Origin: Apus apus
Taxonomy: Eukaryota; Chordata; Aves; Apodiformes; Apodidae
Reading direction: 5' to 3'
Length of the DNA stretch: 64,000 nt
NCBI RefSeq assembly: GCF_020740795.1
Contig: NC_067291.1
Coordinates: 21,110,780 to 21,174,779 of the forward strand
Shown: positions 38,961-64,000 of the stretch, piece by piece
Position numbering within the stretch: the first letter of the stretch is position 1
Layout of the letters: each line of letters starts with the position of its first letter
Notes under the pieces: model-generated
What the model was told of the DNA's origin: nothing
Database searches by the model: none
The model's input: the letters and a program-made list of their open reading frames with translations, nothing else
Made by a program: the position numbers and the translations under genes

Positions 38961-39250
38961 GAACCAAAAGATGGCACTGGGGGGGGTTGGAGGAAGCTGC
39001 AGGAGCCACGTGTATGTGAGAGGGGAGATGGCTCAGGAAATGGCTGTAATGAAGCCACCTACAAACAAACAAAAAGGCAAGGAACGTTGCTCTAAAAACT
39101 CTGGCAGTTTCCCAAAAGAACAGACTTTTTTTTTTTTGACAGAACAATTCCCCTTAGAAATAAAATTCTTTAAACATTGGATCACTAAGTAATGAAGGGT
39201 AAAGTGCTTGGTGACCTACATTGCATTCCTTAAAAGGATACCCACTAAGA

Positions 39251-40392
39251 TCACAGAATCACAGAAGGGTGGGGATTGGAAGGGACCTCTGGAGATCATC
39301 CAGTCCAACCCCCTGCAGAGCAGGATCACCTGGAGCAGGTCACTCAGAAAGGCATCCAGGTGGGTCCTGAAAGTCTCCAGAGCAGGAGACTCCACAGCCT
39401 CTCTGGGCAGCCTGTCCCAGGGCCCTGTCACCCTCACAGTAAGGAAGTTTTTCCTCATGTTGAGGTGGAACTTCCCGTGCTCTAGTTTGCATCCATTGCC
39501 CCTTGTCCTATCACAGGGCACAACTGAAGAGATTGGCCCCTCCTTCTTGACACCCACCCTTCAGATATTTAGACATTCATAAGATCCCCTCTCAGTCTTC
39601 TGCAGACTAAACAGCCCCAGGTCTCTCAGCCTTTCCTCGTCAGACAAGTGTTCCAGTCCCTTAGTTATCCTCATATTGGACTCTCTCCAGTAAATCCCTG
39701 TCCCTCTTGAACTGGGGAGCCCAGAACTGGACACAATACTCCAGGTGGGGTCTCACTAGGGTAGAGCAGAGGGGGAGGAGAACCTCCCTTGACCTGCTGG
39801 CCACACTGTTCTTAATGCACCCCAGGATGCCACTGGCCTCTTTGCCAGGGCACATTGCTGGCTCCTGGATAGCTTGTTGTCCACTGGGACTCCAAGGTCC
39901 TTCTCCATGGGGTTGCTCTCTAGCAGGTCGGCTCCTGACCTGTACTGGTGCATGTTGTTGTTCTTCTTCAGGTGCAGGACTTACTTGTTGAACCTCTCTA
40001 TGTTCCTCTTTGCCCAGCTCTCCAGTCTGTCCAGGTCTCTCTCAATGGCTGCACAGCCTCAGGTGGATCAGCCACTCCTCCCAGTTTGGGATCATCAGCA
40101 AACTTGCTGAGGACACACTCTGTCCCCTCATCCAGGTGGTTGATGAAGGTGTTGAACAGGACTGGACCCAGCACTGACCCCTGGGGGACTCTTCAGGTCT
40201 CTAGCTGGACTCTGCACCACTGATCACCACCCTCTGGGCTCCATTGTTCAGCCAGTTCTCTATCCATCTCACTGTCCACTTTTCTACCCCACACTTCCTG
40301 AACTTGCCTACAAGGATGTCAGGGGAGACAGTGCCAGAAGCCTTGCTAAGGTCAAGGCAGACACCCCTGCTCCCCCTGCAGCTACCCAAACT
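39251..40392 (-). mobile_element. CR1 LINE fragment with reverse-transcriptase remnant
   Basis: Minus orientation, about 1.14 kb. The 3' end (39251 side) reads CACAGAATCACAGAAGGGTG from the plus strand. The 5' side carries a broken ORF2: LDLSKASGTVS, FRKCGVEKWTVRWIENWLNN and downstream pieces (VPQGSVLGP-like, FADD-like) in shifted frames. Frameshifts and substitutions make it inactive. Unlike the copy at 11803 it keeps the stretch between the RT core and the 3' end. Confidence 0.9.
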
Positions 40393-40802
40393 GGGTTTCT
40401 ATACGGGCTGTACTTCACCAACCACACTAGAGGTGGGATTTTCTTCCAAGACAGACACTTGAGTCTCTCCTTCCTATGTCTGTATTTCCCCTTGTGACAG
40501 CAGGCTGAGCCAGAGTACAGCCACAGGGCCTGTGGGAACTGCTCTGGGTGTGCCCCCCAGCCCCTGGCCCTCACTGTGAACCAGGACAACCCATCTCACA
40601 CCACCAGGAGCCACTGACCTCTCTGCAAGAGCATCTCTGTAGGTGTTGAGCAGCTCGTGTGTCAGACATCACCTTGGTCATTCCTCAGACCAAAAGGCAG
40701 CAGCTATGCCCACTGCTGCTGGGCCAAAGCACCTCAACCCTGTGAAGCCCAAAGTTAATCCAGAAAGTTAAAGAAAAAAAAAAAAAGAAGCCAGAAACCT
40801 AC

Positions 40803-42415
40803 TTACTTTAAACAATTTAATTTATTAGAACCCATAAACGTTGCTTTCATTAGAAGAATCAAACTAACGCCTAATTCAGGGTGAAATTACATTTTAAGAC
40901 CAAAAATTGCTTAAATACAGTATTTACTGAGGCTGCTCTCAGAGTCCTGGCACAAGCCTGTCCCAGCTCTGGGGTGGGGGTCTCATTCTGAGCAAGTTTT
41001 CAACTGCAAGTACATCACACCATGCAAAGACTATTCCCTTGTCTGCCTCCCAGCAATATGGAATGAGGAGCTCAAGCCTTAAACAAACAAACAAAAACAA
41101 CCCTTGAGATGCATCACCAGAATCTGCAATGTTTATTTCTTGTATTATTTCAGACTGATTGGTAGAAGAACCTGTAGCAAAAAGAAAAGAAGTATGACAT
41201 TGCAATTGGTGTAACAGGTTCACTGAAGTGGCATCGAGCAATCCTTGACTGTTCATCTGGAACCTGAGTACAGAGATAAAGTACAATCACCCACATCCTA
41301 GGCCCTAGAATTTCATTTCACAGTAGCCCTTTTGGAGGAGCAGGCTGGGTTAATCACCTTCATTTCCACTACTGTGGATCAACAGAACCATTGCCGTAAG
41401 ATTCAGAAAGTGCTGAAACACAGGATGCAAAAGGTATCTCATGTACAAACCTTCTGATCTAGAAAATCAAACCTTGGAACGTGGCAGAAGTTGAGACCTG
41501 TATCAAAGTGTGGAATGGTGAATTAGCTGGCGTGGCTGTGACCTAGGAGGGATGTTCTGGAGACAGAGCAGGGAAGAGATTCACCCACAGCTGGGATTGT
41601 TCCTCCCATTGGGGTTCCCAAGAAGCTGATGCAGCCCTGTCCACTAACACAGTTGCTCTCTGTAACACACACAACAAAGGTTTCCTACAAGCTCTGCTGA
41701 ATTATTTAATTACCTTTTAAAATCAGCTGTTAGTTACACAACTTTCTCAGGATGTACCAAATGATTAAATCCTGATATCACTGATTTCCAGCTCTCGCTA
41801 CAAGATTTGGTCACTGGCTACAAGAATGGAACTGGAGCTTACTTCCAAAGACTGTCATGGCCTTTCCTCTGCTACATTCAGGAAGGAGCAATTTTTTAAA
41901 CATTCTGTTTCCATTCTCAGCTGGTGGCTCACCTGCAGATTACAAAATCACAGCACTCAGGAGGAAAGCAGGAGCATCCTTGCTCACACAGGTGTTACTG
42001 TAGAAAAGGAGTCCTTTGGCTGAACATTGTTTCCACAGTGTCTTTGTGACATGAGGTACAAACTGTACAAGTTGTCCAGTTTACAAAGGTTTCTGGTGAG
42101 AGAAACAACTCGGCCTGTATTTATAATACGGGTTTTCAATGTAAAGATTATTACAGGTAAGGTACAGTCTAAGTAATTGGCTCAATGGAACAAGAGAACT
42201 GTCGTTTTCATACAGTTTGCAATAGTACAACTATGTACATCTGTACAGAGCCGGTTCCTTCTGCTACTTCGCTGACTCTGAGCACACTCATCTCTTTTAA
42301 TTACCAGCTTCCTTTAAAGTAAGGAAGACTGAAGTAAAAATGGTTCCGTTTTGCAGCACTTGAAGTTCCTCGGTGGCGATCTCGTTTCGTCCGTATTTCC
42401 TGCTTCATCCCAGCC
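40803..42415 (-). other. GOLM2: GOLM2 3' UTR
   Basis: About 1.6 kb from the TAA to just past the AATAAA signal at 40826-40821. AT-rich, with no repeat recognised. The exact cleavage site is inferred. Confidence 0.7.
40821..40826 (-). terminator. GOLM2 poly(A) signal
   Basis: Minus-strand AATAAA. A T-rich stretch follows within about 45 nt downstream (the A-run at 40771-40785 on the plus strand), as expected for a cleavage site. A second, upstream AATAAA at 41137-41132 could give a shorter 3' UTR. Confidence 0.65.
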
Positions 42416-63998
<21,583 letters not shown>

Positions 63999-64000
63999 GC

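Larger units (their letters stand above)
29000..40800. other. CTDSPL2-GOLM2 intergenic region
   Basis: After the CpG island the sequence becomes AT-rich. It contains an AT microsatellite (32912-32949), two CR1 copies (35462-35865 and 39251-40392) and a G/A-rich block (38800-38960). No open frame in it shows recognisable protein sequence apart from the CR1 remnants. The T-run and acceptor-like AG at 29850-29874 are discussed as a finding. Confidence 0.7.

Noticed and set aside
38641-39192. 183-codon plus-strand and 153-codon minus-strand frames
   Set aside because: Overlapping on opposite strands in purine-biased low-complexity sequence. No domain, no splice context, ends in a T-run.

Overview
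This is a vertebrate, almost certainly avian, chromosomal window. Three things point that way. Interspersed repeats are almost all CR1 LINE fragments with the typical 3' end, and no Alu-like or L1-like sequence was noticed. Introns are compact: all ten GOLM2 coding exons fit in about 21.5 kb. Two CpG islands mark the two promoters. The gene pair is GOLM2 (CASC4) followed by CTDSPL2, both read on the minus strand, which is the order and orientation known from human chromosome 15q15.

Layout from right to left, in the direction of transcription. The GOLM2 promoter and exon 1 lie in a GC-rich island at about 63290-64000. Ten coding exons follow (63758 down to 42416) and give a complete 436-residue Golgi type II membrane protein. 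Its 3' UTR runs to a poly(A) signal at 40821-40826. A 12-13 kb intergenic stretch (about 29000-40800) has no convincing gene and two CR1 copies. A second CpG island (about 27880-29790) holds the presumed first, untranslated exon of CTDSPL2. A 20 kb first intron with CR1 copies and a MIR-like fragment leads to coding exons 2-8 (8247 down to 160). These encode about the first 323 residues of the phosphatase, up to just past its catalytic DxDxT motif. The rest of the catalytic domain lies beyond the left edge.

The two genes are syntenic neighbours and not an operon. GOLM2 is a Golgi/secretory-pathway coiled-coil protein and CTDSPL2 (SCP4) is an FCP/SCP-type serine/threonine phosphatase; nothing in the sequence links their functions. 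All exon boundaries were read directly from AG/GT junctions, and reading phase closes exactly across every junction.

I found no operon-like, CRISPR, phage or other unusual multi-gene system. The points most worth a second look are small: an orphan exon-like coding segment in GOLM2 intron 1, an overlapping upstream ORF at a TISU-like start in the GOLM2 leader, a four-codon upstream ORF with a stop-start overlap in CTDSPL2, and a possible 24-nt poison microexon in CTDSPL2 intron 2.
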